Positions 1 to 9,880 of a stretch of DNA of 64,000 bases are shown here, piece by piece. The notes beneath the pieces are model-generated. The model searched no databases and had not been told where the DNA came from. It saw only the letters and a list, made by a program, of their open reading frames with translations. Numbering within the stretch: position 1 is the first letter of the stretch; every line of letters starts with the position of its first letter. The stretch lies in the NCBI GenBank assembly GCA_964017155.1, contig OZ024867.1:12757434-12821433 (forward strand). The letters are read 5' to 3'. The translations under genes were made by a program, and so were the position numbers. The stretch is from Oasisia sp. SBJ-2009 (lineage: Eukaryota; Annelida; Polychaeta; Sabellida; Siboglinidae).

Positions 1-21
1 GACCAATAGTTTGAACCTTAC

Positions 22-91
22 CTGTGACACAGTCGTTATAGCAGATTAACTTGACCAGAACACCTTGCCTCCGCATAATTGATGCAATATC
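22..91 (-). CDS. possible exon at the window edge
   Basis: Reading leftward, an open stretch encoding DIASIMRRQG...KLICYNDCVT ends at a good donor (ACAG then GTAAGG, intron from 21 down) in phase 1. The residue pattern looks protein-like, but the only nearby acceptor-type AG is a weak GAG at 92-94, which would give phase 0 at the 5' side. The intron and any following exon run off the window. No family is recognised. It could be chance, or an exon of the minus-strand Tyr-motif gene or of a neighbour. Confidence 0.2.
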
Positions 92-1156
92 CTCGATCCA
101 TATATATGTGTTTCATTTAATAATATACGCCAACACACACAAACGTGTGCATAAAGACTACAATTCATCAGTTAATATTTCAAAACACACAACATAAAAC
201 ACATATTCATGGGAATCAGGTAAACCAGTTTGCGCCATAATTGAAACAAACAAATTTGAGTTTACTATAAAATACCTGTAGTAGGCCTCCAGATAATGTT
301 TACCGCGTTTTGTCGCTATTGCCCACCGGGTGGCGGTGTTCAATTGATGTTACATGAAAATATCCTCAAAGTCCCACATAGTGTATGTGTACTCACCTTC
401 ACAATCGTATAAGAAATGCATTATACTTATGCTTGTCAGGCTAACTATTACGTCCTAAATAGTCCTTGCAGTCACAGCGGCTACTGCGCCACCATCTCTT
501 TCAAATGTATAGGCCTACTGGTCCGCATGATTTCAGTGGTCCACAATCATAACGTCAGTTTTTCACTAAACCTTTATAAATCGTTCTGAAACGTATGGAG
601 TTTATTAATCAGAACTACGCAAATCATCATTGGCGTGTAAGCAAAGTTTTACATAGAGTGTCTAACTTGTTTTTCAAAGTACGTTATACCTAAGATGATA
701 TCGCTTCGCGCGCTAAAGGGAAGCACTTTTGGCGTTGCATGGTGCTCAAAATAATTCATTACACAAACAAACAAACACGACGAGCTGTTCGATAACATTC
801 ATGTGGGACTACAGTGAACAGTCGCTTACAGTTATTTCATCCGCTAAGTTGAAACAGTATATAGACGAATACGTCATCATCACCGATAACATTGTATAGG
901 AATGTTATCGGTGATAATGAGGTTTGTTGTTTCGACTGAACATGAATAGTCGAGTCATCCACGAGTCTACACACGCCGCCTAATCTCGCCCGCATTATTT
1001 CCGCTGCAAGCGTTACCAAACGTTTACACAGTTTTACGAATCTGAGTTTTGCACATTGTTGTACGTTTCATAATTAAACATGGGGTAGTCTCAATTAAGG
1101 TGAAAACAGCTGTGTGATACGTATTAAGTGTTACCAGCGTTTTGCCCAGTTTTGTC
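92..1156. other. no supported gene
   Basis: Unremarkable AT-rich sequence. Short minus-strand open frames occur near 158-343 and 359-460. The latter reads into a GTGAGT donor-like site, but neither has a convincing acceptor or family match. Confidence 0.5.
878..916. repeat. short hairpin
   Basis: Arms of about 15 bp (CATCACCGATAACATT at 878-893 against its reverse complement at 901-916) flank a 7-nt loop. It could form an RNA or DNA hairpin. Function is unknown and it may be a small MITE remnant. Confidence 0.6.
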
Positions 1157-1248
1157 TCATAACTGAGTGTTTTCAAATAACTGGCTGTACTGAGGTGGGG
1201 CGGAAATTGTTGACCCTTGAACTCGTCTTCCTGTCACCAGACTTCCAC
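1157..1248 (-). CDS. terminal exon E with PPQYSQL motif
   Basis: A strong acceptor (TGTCTTTTCAG, intron side above 1248) is followed by a phase-1 frame of 29 residues ending in TGA at 1157-1159. The residues include SAPPQYSQLFENTQL-stop. APPQY is a PPxY motif (the WW-domain ligand class) and YSQL is a YxxΦ motif (the endocytic, or phosphotyrosine ITAM/ITIM-like, class). It matches exons at 3020-3115 and 3593-3709 in phase and in the ST-x-A-P-P-x-Y core, so I infer the C-terminal exon of a membrane protein's cytoplasmic tail. The transmembrane part was not found. No polyadenylation site was identified. Confidence 0.55.
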
Positions 1249-1737
1249 CTGAAAAGACATCGCAAGATAAATATCGTCAGCAAGACAGTGGTTTGCACGG
1301 CGTGGTCATGTAAACCTTTCCTTACAATCAGCTGTAGTACATTGGAAAACGGTTCTACTCTGTCCTGTACAGGTATGTGTAGTCGACATACTATTTGCGA
1401 GGTTGTGATGTTATAATAATCACGTGGACACTAAAACATTTCTCTCTTAGTCACCTGTGCCATATTTTAAAATAGCTCGTGATTGTCTGATAGTCTACCT
1501 CGTCCAATACAAATGTAACAAGCAAACAATTTACATTTGCGTTTTTGATATTCACTATGCAATATGATACGACTAGTTACGGATGCCTTTTATTTTTAAA
1601 CAAATGTGCTGTATAGTTTTGCCACTCAGCCAGATATCGATGATTATACATGTACTGTAGGCCTAATGCAGGCGATGTCAGTTGCTCAGCCTAACCAGCC
1701 GAAATGTGCCTCCATATTCTCCAGTTACCACGTACAG

Positions 1738-1905
1738 TATTTTTTTATAATACAGCACTATCTGATAAAAAAAGTATTGTTATTTAATTTGTTATTTCAA
1801 ATTCGGCCATTAAGTTTCCATGCGCAGTTGAGGGTTTAACAGTCCTGCCACCTCACGGAGCCTGGGCAACCGAGGCTAATCCTCTGCATGAGAAGCCGAG
1901 ATAAC
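1738..1905. repeat. dispersed repeat R1, partial copy
   Basis: Shares blocks with copies at 34.6-35.2 kb and 63.2-63.7 kb: an AT-rich 'tttataatacagca' segment followed by the core CTGCCACCTCACGGAGCCTG and an 'ACCGAGGCTAATCCT' end. It lies inside the presumed intron between exons D and E. Confidence 0.6.
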
Positions 1906-2290
1906 TATGTAGATAAACCATAAACTTTACGCCAGATGGCTACACTTGACGTGCAGGTAGGCCTTGCCACCGGCAGTATTTCGCCCGTCTTGTAAAACTT
2001 GTGTATTTGCTATATGCAGTACCAGTGGTTCTTGTGTCTATGGTTGGAACCTGTATCGAGCTAGTTCTAATATCGTAGTCATGAGCAGAACAACCGAAAT
2101 ATACTCAATGACATACCATGATCCTGGACCTTTCCCAATACACAACACTTGCAGCAGTGTTGTCAACTTGAATGAGTATTGACGTTACAGAGTGTATAAT
2201 AGCATTATAATAGCGTTAGTTAGTGTTGGCGTGGATACGTTCACCGAATGGTGTGCCTTTTGTTTCCCCGTAGACACGCGGTAATTCCAA
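1906..2290. other. intron-like sequence
   Basis: Between candidate exons D and E of the minus-strand gene. A minus-strand open frame at about 1943-2110 has no acceptor and is not supported. Confidence 0.4.
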
Positions 2291-2433
2291 TTAAAGTGTA
2301 TAGTGTAAGAGGTCCGCTTGAGGTATGAAACTAATACCATTGGCTTGCTGAGCGATGCCATATAGTTGATTTTACTCAGGTGGACTTGAAACTGTCGTCG
2401 TGTGTTCGTATGTCGGTGTATCGCCACCATAAC
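2291..2433 (-). pseudogene. exon D, terminal-type, Tyr codon replaced by stop
   Basis: A good acceptor (TTGCTTTTTCAG, exon from 2433 down) opens a phase-1 frame reading YGGDTPTYEHTTTVSSPPE, then TAA at 2372-2374, then NQLYGIAQQANGISF and further residues to a second TAA at 2291-2293. The first TAA sits exactly where the PPxYxxL tyrosine falls in the sister exons, so a Tyr codon appears to have become a stop by a single base change. Either the exon is decaying, or it is an alternative end that removes the motif while keeping an upstream TYEHT tyrosine. Confidence 0.45.
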
Positions 2434-2782
2434 CTGAAAAAGCAACGCCGAAAACACAGTGAACTCAATATACTCTACAAGACAAATGTTATTAATCACG
2501 TAGCCATATAAATATGTCCTCCTCGGTCGCGATTTATATATTAAAACAGATTATATTTGTCTGATATTATATCCTTTTCAATAATGCGTAATATATGTCC
2601 TATATGTTAAAGTGTGGTTGGATGTAATTACGTACCCAGAAATGTATCGTTTCGTAACCTTACAAAGACAGGAAATTAATACGATACTGTCGGTATTGTT
2701 GTTTTTACTGTTTTCATGGTAACCACTTGTAAATCACTGATGGCTGTCGGCCACATGAAACGTTTAATAAACCGCATCTTAC

Positions 2783-2851
2783 GTTTGGTATGCCGCATTA
2801 TATGTTCATAATCGGCAACTGTGAACCCAGCGATGGTTGTTCTTCTATGTG
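2783..2851 (-). CDS. candidate exon C with ADYEHI motif
   Basis: 69 nt, phase 1 to phase 1, with a strong donor (AAAC then GTAAGATG) and a weak acceptor (TATATCCAG). The 22 encoded codons end TVADYEHIMRHTK. The DYExxI spacing aligns with DYNQLHHIT and DYNSVYHMT of exons B and A. It lacks the double proline. The acceptor is poor, so this is the least certain member of the series. Confidence 0.35.
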
Positions 2852-3019
2852 CTGGATATAATGCGCTACATAAGAACATACCTTCACTTGTTTTACGTGA
2901 CATAACCGCTACGTGTATCTATCCGAGTATTATGAACTAGAGTTCTCCATATTTTGAGAGTTTAGACACGTGGTAATGAGAGCTGAGGCGAAAGAGAGCC
3001 GTGAGTTTTGAAACATTAC

Positions 3020-3115
3020 CTGGGGGTGGTGGAGTGATGTGATGTAGTTGGTTGTAATCAGGCAGGGCGGACTCTGTTGACAGTTGGTCGCATGTTCCTG
3101 TATTCGCAATAGTGA
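3020..3115 (-). CDS. tail exon B with PDYNQL motif
   Basis: 96 nt bounded by a strong acceptor (CTCTCTTTTCAG) and donor (CCCCAG then GTAATG), phase 1 to phase 1, encoding 31 whole codons that include LSTESALPDYNQLHHIT and a proline run. YNQL fits YxxΦ and LPDY resembles the LPxY/PPxY WW-ligand class. The core ST[ED]xA[LP]PDYN is shared with exon A 480 bp away, which shows a tandem exon duplication. The symmetric phase means inclusion or skipping preserves frame. It is probably part of an intracellular tail. Confidence 0.6.
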
Positions 3116-3592
3116 CTGAAAAGAGAGCGCCTTAATAAATCAAAATGGGTACATTACTATACGTTCAAAATAGAGCAAATAAATTAATTGCAAAAATCTA
3201 CCACGTAGGACACTTGGGAACTTAAGACAGCGACAACGTTCCTCAAATCGTAGTCTGTCTCCAACCATTCACTGTATGGTGCCTCAGATGTAGTTCATTT
3301 ATTTCTGCTCTGCGCGATGACGCCTAGAATATGGACGATCATAGGCGGTTTCAGTTATTCCTTTGGCCATCAAAACATACTACAGGCAGAGGTTCTTGAT
3401 TAGTCCAACACAAAATGTGGGGGCTATACAGGTATCAGTCACTCAATCTACCCGACGGAATTGCTGCTTTAGGCAACTATCAGAATCTTTCGAACTAGAT
3501 TTCTCACAATTGTTAGGTTTTCATATTTAGACACGCGTCTGTTCAAGCTAAGATTAACGACAGTCGTGTGATTTTTGTTAAAATTATATTAC

Positions 3593-3709
3593 CGGTGGAT
3601 GTTTGAGTCATGTGATATACACTGTTGTAATCAGGTGGGGCGGGATCTGTTGATTGTTGGGCGGACTGTGATGATTGTTGGGCGCGTCTCCCTGGATCCC
3701 CACTAGCGT
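3593..3709 (-). CDS. tail exon A with PPDYNSV motif
   Basis: 117 nt, phase 1 to phase 1, acceptor CTATCTTTCAG and donor CACCG then GTAATA. It encodes 38 whole codons: a Gln/Ser-rich stretch and then STDPAPPDYNSVYHMTQTST. APPDY is PPxY and YNSV is YxxΦ, with a second tyrosine four residues on (YHMT). It is homologous to exons B and E. It is the most upstream member found. A gypsy element begins 240 bp further upstream in the presumed preceding intron, in the same orientation. Ectodomain and membrane exons were not identified with confidence. Confidence 0.6.
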
Positions 3710-3953
3710 CTGAAAGATAGCATCGTAGACAAAATGTGTTTAACAGAGTGTACAATAACTATATTGATGTGTTTAAATGAAAAGAGACCGTGGCAAACAT
3801 CTATCTGTAATTATTATAAGAATATATTTTCTTTAGCATTATTTATATGCTAAAGCAAACGCACTTGTTAAATCTCAGAAAGAGGTCTGAATAATTATTG
3901 ATTTAAGGTAAGGTTCTTTAGAAACTAACCCAAACACCTATTCATGTGGTGTG

Positions 3954-4101
3954 TGTTTCAATATGTTCTTTATTGTCTATATTGAGTTGTTCGTGCAGTG
4001 TACATCTCTGGCATTCACGCCGCGTTACGGGCTAGTAAGACAAGTGTGCTAGTGCACATGGTCGTAGCTATAGTCTTTTGCACAAGTCACATATTGACAC
4101 A
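3954..4101 (-). repeat. 3' LTR of the gypsy element, about 148 bp
   Basis: Begins TG (plus strand 3954) and ends CA (4101). The terminal 48 bp (4054-4101) match 6785-6832 with two transitions. An AG-rich polypurine-like stretch (AGAACAGAAGGG on the minus strand) abuts its 5' side at 4102-4113, as expected next to a 3' LTR. The LTR is short for the group. Its left boundary depends on the GTGTG duplication call. Confidence 0.65.
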
Positions 4102-4131
4102 CCCTTCTGTTCTAAAAGAACTTAATGTCAT

Positions 4132-4256
4132 TCTGAATTATGAATATTCTAATTCTTAATCTATTCATAGCAAACAATTATAATCATTATTGTCTTTCTA
4201 AATAATGAATATTCTACTTCTTAATCTATTCATAGCAAACAATTATAATTATTGTC
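4132..4256. repeat. tandem duplication of about 62 bp
   Basis: Two near-identical units sharing 'atgaatattct' and 'cttaatctattcatagcaaa' lie between integrase and the 3' LTR in the untranslated part of the gypsy element. Confidence 0.75.
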
Positions 4257-4495
4257 CAGTGCATAAACATGTAAAAACACATGCTCACAATTAGTCTTCA
4301 TTGTCCATATACGACTATTAAGAATTATAGATTAATATAATGTCGAATGTTCTCAAACATCTGGACGACTAATACTAATTATAGACTACCACGTCAAATG
4401 GTCTTTTCATGTAAACTGGGCAATTAAGTCGACAGTATTGTTCAATGTTAAACCTCTTGCACATCCAATTTGCGACCCGTGTTTTCACATTACAA

Positions 4496-5717
4496 TCACT
4501 TGTGAACATAGTCCTCCAGACGCGCAGGTCTTTTCTTTAGTCTGGTTGATAATCTGATGATCACCGGTTCGCTGTCGATCACCGTCTCGTTCATGGCCGT
4601 GCTATTTGTGTCATGTGACACGACTGGCACAAGTGGTACTGTCGTCTCTGTCTCACGTGTTCTCCGTAGATGCACTCGATTGCGCCTGTATGTCCCCTGA
4701 GGTGTATCTACCTTATACGAACGCTCATCCAGTCGTCTTTGCACAACAGCCTTTTCCCATTCCTTTTGTCCCTGACGAAACGGCTTCATTCGGACCACAT
4801 CCCCGTCTGCTAAGACGGACAGATCTTTGGTTGTCTTGTTGTAGTGTTTGGCCTGTTTATGTTGCAAATCCATGAGGCTAATTTTGTCTTGGTTCAGATA
4901 CTCTTCCCCTCGTGGTGCTAGAAGCTTGCTGGGCATTGGCAGTAATGTCCGAGTTCTCCTGTTCAGTAGGCGTTGTTCTGGGCTGCTTCCAGACCTTGTG
5001 TAGGTGTATTCCTGATCTCTAACAGAGCAAGAAGTCTGCGATTTCTTGCATTTACTGATCATCAACCTGGTAGCTTTGACAGCCGGTTCTGCTTTCCCAT
5101 ATGCATTCCGGTGTCCTGATGCACTCGTTTGATGTTCGAAATCCCATTTCGCAGCGAATGGCCGGAACTTTTCCAACACGTACTGAGCTCCGTTATTGCT
5201 GATGACCAAAGATGGAATGCCAAATCTAGCAACATGTGACTTCAGCTGTTTAATCACGCTTGTTGTGGTTGTTGTGTTCATTCTGTCAACTTCCCAGAAG
5301 TTGCTCGTGTAGTCAACTACGACTTGATAGTCTCGTCCTTCCCAGCTGAACAGGTCTACACCAAGTTTCTCCCATTGTAGCGTCGGTGTTTCGTATGAGG
5401 GTTTCTTTCTGTTGCGACCTCTCATACGATCTACATGCCTCGCAGTTCTTAACGACTTGTCTGATACCTGCTGCCATGTTCGGCCAGCACAGACATTCTC
5501 GTGCTCTTCGCAGTACACGCTCCACTCCCAGGTGTGATCTGTGGAAACATTCCTTCGTGAGTTTCCGCATTCCCTCGGGAATAACAACTCCGCGGAATAT
5601 AAATCCAACGCTGAGAGCGAGTTCATCTCTCATGCTGAAGTATGCATGTACACCGGCTGGTACTTCATGTCTAGAATCTGGCCAACCTCGCTGTATCACA
5701 TGTTTCAACATCTGCAA
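4496..5717 (-). pseudogene. gypsy H2C2 zinc finger and integrase, frameshifted
   Basis: An upstream frame (5717 down to about 5390) carries the H2C2 zinc-binding module: HRSH, then CEAC about 30 residues later. The integrase core continues in a second frame (about 5430 to 4496), so one frameshift separates them. In the core, the first acidic residue is in GVDLFSW/VVDYTSN, the second motif reads SNNGAQY where SDNG is usual (catalytic Asp replaced by Asn), and the Glu is in GKAEPAV. A C-terminal GPY/F-like module (WEKAVVQRRL...YRRNRVHLR) follows. As it stands the enzyme would be inactive. Confidence 0.8.
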
Positions 5718-6781
5718 TGCCTATCTGTGCACGCCTTGAGCATTTGCATGCGTTCTGTGATGATAGGTAAATGCCTCACTGCATTCACAGCACCAAGGTT
5801 GTCAGTACCTCCATTGTGTGGCAGGTATGCTCTTGAGAGTGTATCTGTAATATACATATGTTTCCCTTTGTGGTATACGACTTCAGTGTCGTACTGCAGC
5901 ATGCGAAGAAGCATGCCTTGCACTCTTCATGGTGTTTTGTGTAGCAGTTTCTTCACGATAATTTCCAGTGGCTTGTGATCACTGTGTACGATTGTTCTTC
6001 TCCCAAACGTATACTGATGGAAAGGTTCCAACGCGAACACAATAGCCAGACATTCTTTCTCGATTTGAGCATATCGAGTTTCTCTGTGCTGGTGAGCGCA
6101 CGACTTGCATACCCAATGGGTTTCCCGTTCTGAAGGAGTGCTGCTCCCATTCCTCTTTCACTTGCGTCACATTCTACGACTAACTCGCTCTGCGGGTCGT
6201 AGTACGCAATAACGAGGCTCTCCGTCGTCAGCTTCTTTACTTGCGTCATTGCTTCGTCTTGTTCTTTGGTCCATTTCCATGGTACATCAGGCTGAGTCAG
6301 TAGTTTCCTGATGGGCTCCATAGCTCTGGAGAGGCCAGGTAGGAATTTCGATAGGTATCCTACTGTTCCCTGCAACCTCTGAATTCCCTTGACATCTGTC
6401 GGGTTTTCCATCTTGAGGATTGCCTCTATCTTCCTTTCGTCATGTTTCAAACCATCATTGGTCACACGGTGTCCCATGAAGTTGATTTCATCCAATCTGA
6501 CTTCGCACTTGTTTCTGTTCAGCTTCATGCCTGTTTCTGCAGCAACAGCGTCAACTTCTTTGTCATGATCTTTTTCATCACGCCCGAACATCATTATGTC
6601 ATCGGTGACACACACAACTCCTTCCAAACCCTCCAGTGTTTGGTTGTATTTTCGTTGCAAGATTTCTGCACTCTCATTCATTCCGAATGGTAGACGGTTC
6701 CATCGGTCTCTACCGAACGGCGTTATGATGGTGGTGAATAGACTGCTTTCGTGATCTAGCTCACAGTGCCAGTAGCCCGAC
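5705..6781 (-). pseudogene. gypsy reverse transcriptase and RNase H, 5'-truncated
   Basis: Starts mid-RT with FTTIITPFG...RLPFGMNESAE, keeps the catalytic pair in VCVTDDIMMFG, then the thumb (YLSKFLPGLS) and RNase H (VVECDASERGMGAALL, YASRALT). The frame is lost near 5960-6000 and resumes at 5923-5705 with VVYHKGKHMYITDTLSRAYL, the RNase H C-terminus. The fingers and N-terminal palm are deleted. The strand agrees with the integrase, which lies downstream. Confidence 0.8.
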
Positions 6782-6782
6782 T

Positions 6783-6832
6783 ATGCGCATGATCGTAGCT
6801 ATAGTCTTTTGCACAAGTCACATATTGACACA
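6783..6832 (-). repeat. 5' LTR remnant
   Basis: 50 bp matching the start of the 3' LTR (TGTGTCAATATG... on the minus strand), fused directly to RT coding sequence at 6781-6783. This marks a single large internal deletion. Confidence 0.7.
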
Positions 6833-6837
6833 GTGTG

Positions 6838-7337
6838 CAGTACATTTCTGCTGTGTGTTTGTGCATATAAAAGCACAAAGCAGTAAAAAAAACTTAACTA
6901 GGCCAACTCACAGCAGACAATGTTTCGACCCATCCATATGGTAAACACCATAGTTGTTTTATAACTTGTTTTCTGTCACATTAGTCCTTCAAAATCTTAC
7001 GAGATGTTATGTAGCTGTGATAATAAACTAGATGATCCATCCGTTATGTCAGTGTTACAAAGAAATATTGACGATTTACCAAAAGAACGTATTCCCCAAT
7101 CTACTCTAATGACATAATAAAATGCGCCCAAGTGTCACAAATATTGTTGCTGTTGCCAATATTGTAGGCGTGCACTATTTGTACAGAGTGCGCTGTTTAT
7201 TGATGCCAGACGCAAGGTATTAAAGGGTTTTGATTAGAAACAAGGATAAACTTGACGGAAATTAAATAATTTTACAAGACGATCCAAATAATTGGTCAAA
7301 AACATTTAGAGGTTAACATAGCTAACTGTAATCCACA
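6838..7337. other. no supported gene
   Basis: AT-rich non-coding sequence directly outside the gypsy target duplication. Nothing recognised. Confidence 0.5.
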
Positions 7338-8972
7338 ATGGACCTTTTGCATTAAAGCGAGGGAATTCCCCCCGCAATGCATTGTGGATATTTTGTACTC
7401 GTCAAAATTATGTTGTGACGCCATTATCCCATGTTAAAATGCCTGTTTTTGGGGTGTTTCAACCAAGTCAATGTAATTAAACAATATTATTTCTCAGTGT
7501 AGAGTCCAGAAGGCTATAAATATCACAGTGAATCATAGGAGATAGCCGATGTACAAGGTGGTGTCGATGGAAAAGGGAACTATGCCTATGACACGTATTT
7601 TACAGAAACACCTACTCAGTTGAATTGGGAAAAGACAGCCACACGGAACACTTGCTGATATTCAGTTCACTTTGCAATTATAATACATACATACATATAA
7701 AATGATGCAGCCAAATGTAGATTTGTATACACAATTCTCCGAACCAAATAAACCATCTATAACTGGTTTCCGGAAGGAAACACACTCATACATTGCATTT
7801 TGAATGCATTCTGATGGTACAGTTAATGCAACATATATATATATATGGCAAAAACTATATATATATGTGTGTGTAGTTTTGCCATATATATCTTTTCAAC
7901 TCACAATTCCGTCACTTAACCGGCATTTGACATGAGACATTTCACCCTGAAAAATACAGCTATCGCCCCATTAACAGAACGCAATTGCAAATGTATAGCT
8001 ATACATATAGTGTATGTAAGCGTTTTGTAATTGTTTTTATCTGTAATAAATAAGGTAAGATTCACTCTTAGTATCCTGCGGTGACTAAAATTGTATAAGG
8101 ATTAATTGCATAACGTCATTAAATAGGTGTTTATTAAGAGCAGAACCGGTCACTGTAACGTAATTGTTCTGTAGCCAAACTTACATTTAAATGCCTAAAA
8201 ACATGTTAAAGTTATAATCCTCTTGGAACTCCATTTATGCACAATTGTTGGATAATGTGGGCCTCAAACACACAGATCTACACAGAGAACCGTATTTTTT
8301 ATAATATACACCCTCCTTAATTACCTTATCAATGGATTTCCTTTTGACTCTGATTTGGAGCACACACTCCTATGAAGTTCATTTGGAGTATTGTCCTGCA
8401 CTTCTGGTAAGCATAGTTTTGCATATGTTACGTCTCCCTCGAATGTTACCAAAATGTCCATGATTCCTGGTGATATAAATATGTACATTTGTGGTATGAC
8501 ACGCGCAGCCACAGGTCTATTTGAAATATTTACAATGTTTTTCATTCATTTCTTATGTGCTACATATGTAGCAAATATATACCGTAGATTATGTTAAAGC
8601 ACTTTGTTACAATAGCTGTTTTGCGTGAAGAACGTACACAAATAAAATGACGAATTCTAAATCGTGAAATAGACGCTACGGTTAAGAACCGTTCGTCTCA
8701 TCTGCCCCACATGTAAACAATACTTCGATAACATTTAAATGACACAGACTTTTGACTTCTTAAATAGCATGACATAACCAGTAATACAATAAGTTGTCTC
8801 ATTGTATAGCCAATGTGTTACAGCTAGATCTTGCGAGACACAAAAAAACTAAGCCCTTTTAACATGGTTTAATGGCGGCACAACAACATTTTGACAAATA
8901 CAAAATGCGCTATGCATTGCGCCGGAAGGGATTCCCCAGATAATGACGTCATAGTGCACAAGGTCCATTCTA
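7338..8972. mobile_element. element with inverted termini of about 100 bp
   Basis: 7338-7436 and the reverse complement of 8868-8972 share AATGGACCTT, GCAATGCAT, ATTTTGTA, GTCAAAAT, TGTTGTG, CGCCATTA and CCATGTTAAAA in the same order. The interior has no transposase. It holds a small AT/CA hairpin (7841-7890) and a poorly supported minus-strand open frame (8321-8545). It is either one ~1.6-kb non-autonomous DNA element or two MITE copies inserted in opposite orientation. Confidence 0.55.
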
Positions 8973-9397
8973 CGCACATATGTGCGTGTCTTCGTACAAG
9001 CATTCATTCGTGCTTCCGTACTCTTGATCGTTCACTTGATAAACAATAAACTTTTACTGCGTATTAACATTGTGATATATGTTGACTTCGCACAGATATA
9101 CTAATTTTTAACTTACCTTAGTCACCTAATTGCTCAGCCACGATTTTAAGGTCAAGTCATCAGTCAACAGAAGACATTTAGGTTCATCAATAATGTGCTG
9201 TATGCATCACTGCGATCAGAACGCCGGAACCGTTTCACTGAGATAATGAATAAATGAATAAATAAAAAATTATGGAAATCGACATTAAACAAAATGTGTG
9301 GTTTATTTTAAGGCGCTTTTACCAGCGGTATGCGAGGGTAAGACTGCCCGAGTCTGCTACGTGACACTGTAAGACTCGCTGGTGAGTGATAGCTCAC
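8973..9397. other. no supported gene
   Basis: Non-coding. A perfect GTAAGT donor on the minus strand near 9110 is preceded by stops in all three phases, so it does not mark a coding exon. Confidence 0.45.
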
Positions 9398-9481
9398 CTG
9401 TCGTGGACACCGTGGTGACGTTGCCGGTAACGGTGACATTGTTGTCAACCTGGAGTCGACACAAAATGTCATATACAGCCG
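9398..9481 (-). CDS. candidate ectodomain exon, N-glycan sites
   Basis: 84 nt, phase 1 to phase 1. The donor is ACAG then GTGAGC. The acceptor is a moderate CCTTGAG. It encodes 27 whole codons: AVYDILCRLQV, DNNVTVTGNVTTVSTT. The alternating hydrophobic pattern and N-x-T sites suggest an extracellular β-strand module. It shares phase and strand with the tail exons at 1.1-3.7 kb and could belong to the same gene across the gypsy-containing intron. That link is inference only. Confidence 0.3.
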
Positions 9482-9740
9482 CTCAAGGCTATACAAACAT
9501 TCATCACTTGGATTTTTACTAGTTTCGTTCCGCTGTCCTTTTGCTATATACATGATGCTTACTCACATGCTCGATCATTTTTGCAAACCCTCTATGCGGT
9601 TGTAATGAAATAATCAGAACAAAAATATTACAATTTTGTATGCTGGATCAAACATTAATTCAGGAGATTTTCAAAACAATACTATTCACAAAAATACACC
9701 ATATAAATATTACAACGGGGCGCACAGGTAATAATACCCC

Positions 9741-9742
<2 letters not shown>

Positions 9743-9785
<43 letters not shown>

Positions 9786-9880
9786 GCGTGTGCGTGTGCG
9801 TGTGCGTGTGCGTGTGCGTGTGCGTGTGCGTGTGCGTGTGCGTGTGCGTGTGCGTGAGCGTGTGCGTTTGTGTGTAAAAT
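9743..9880. repeat. (GT)n then (GTGCGT)n array
   Basis: A dinucleotide run passes abruptly into a 6-bp GTGCGT unit. Open frames across it are artefacts of the repeat. Confidence 0.95.

Larger units (their letters stand above)
3949..6837 (-). mobile_element. Ty3/gypsy LTR retrotransposon, internally deleted
   Basis: Minus-strand element bounded by matching 5-bp target duplications GTGTG (3949-3953 and 6833-6837). The 3' LTR is 3954-4101. The 5' LTR is cut to its first ~50 bp and joined directly to mid reverse transcriptase, so the rest of that LTR, the primer binding site, gag, protease and the RT N-terminus are gone. Domain order RT, RNase H, H2C2 zinc finger, integrase identifies the gypsy group. 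Frameshifts and a mutated integrase catalytic site make it non-autonomous. The GT-rich context weakens the TSD evidence somewhat. Confidence 0.8.

Noticed and set aside
4606..4875. Plus-strand open frame of 89 codons within the gypsy integrase
   Set aside because: Shadow of the minus-strand integrase coding sequence.
8321..8545. Minus-strand frame ending at AAG-GTAATT
   Set aside because: The donor-like site is in the wrong phase for the neighbouring exons and there is no acceptor or domain.
9060..9160. Perfect GTAAGT donor on the minus strand near 9110
   Set aside because: Stops in all three phases within a few codons upstream, so no coding exon; a non-coding exon cannot be excluded.
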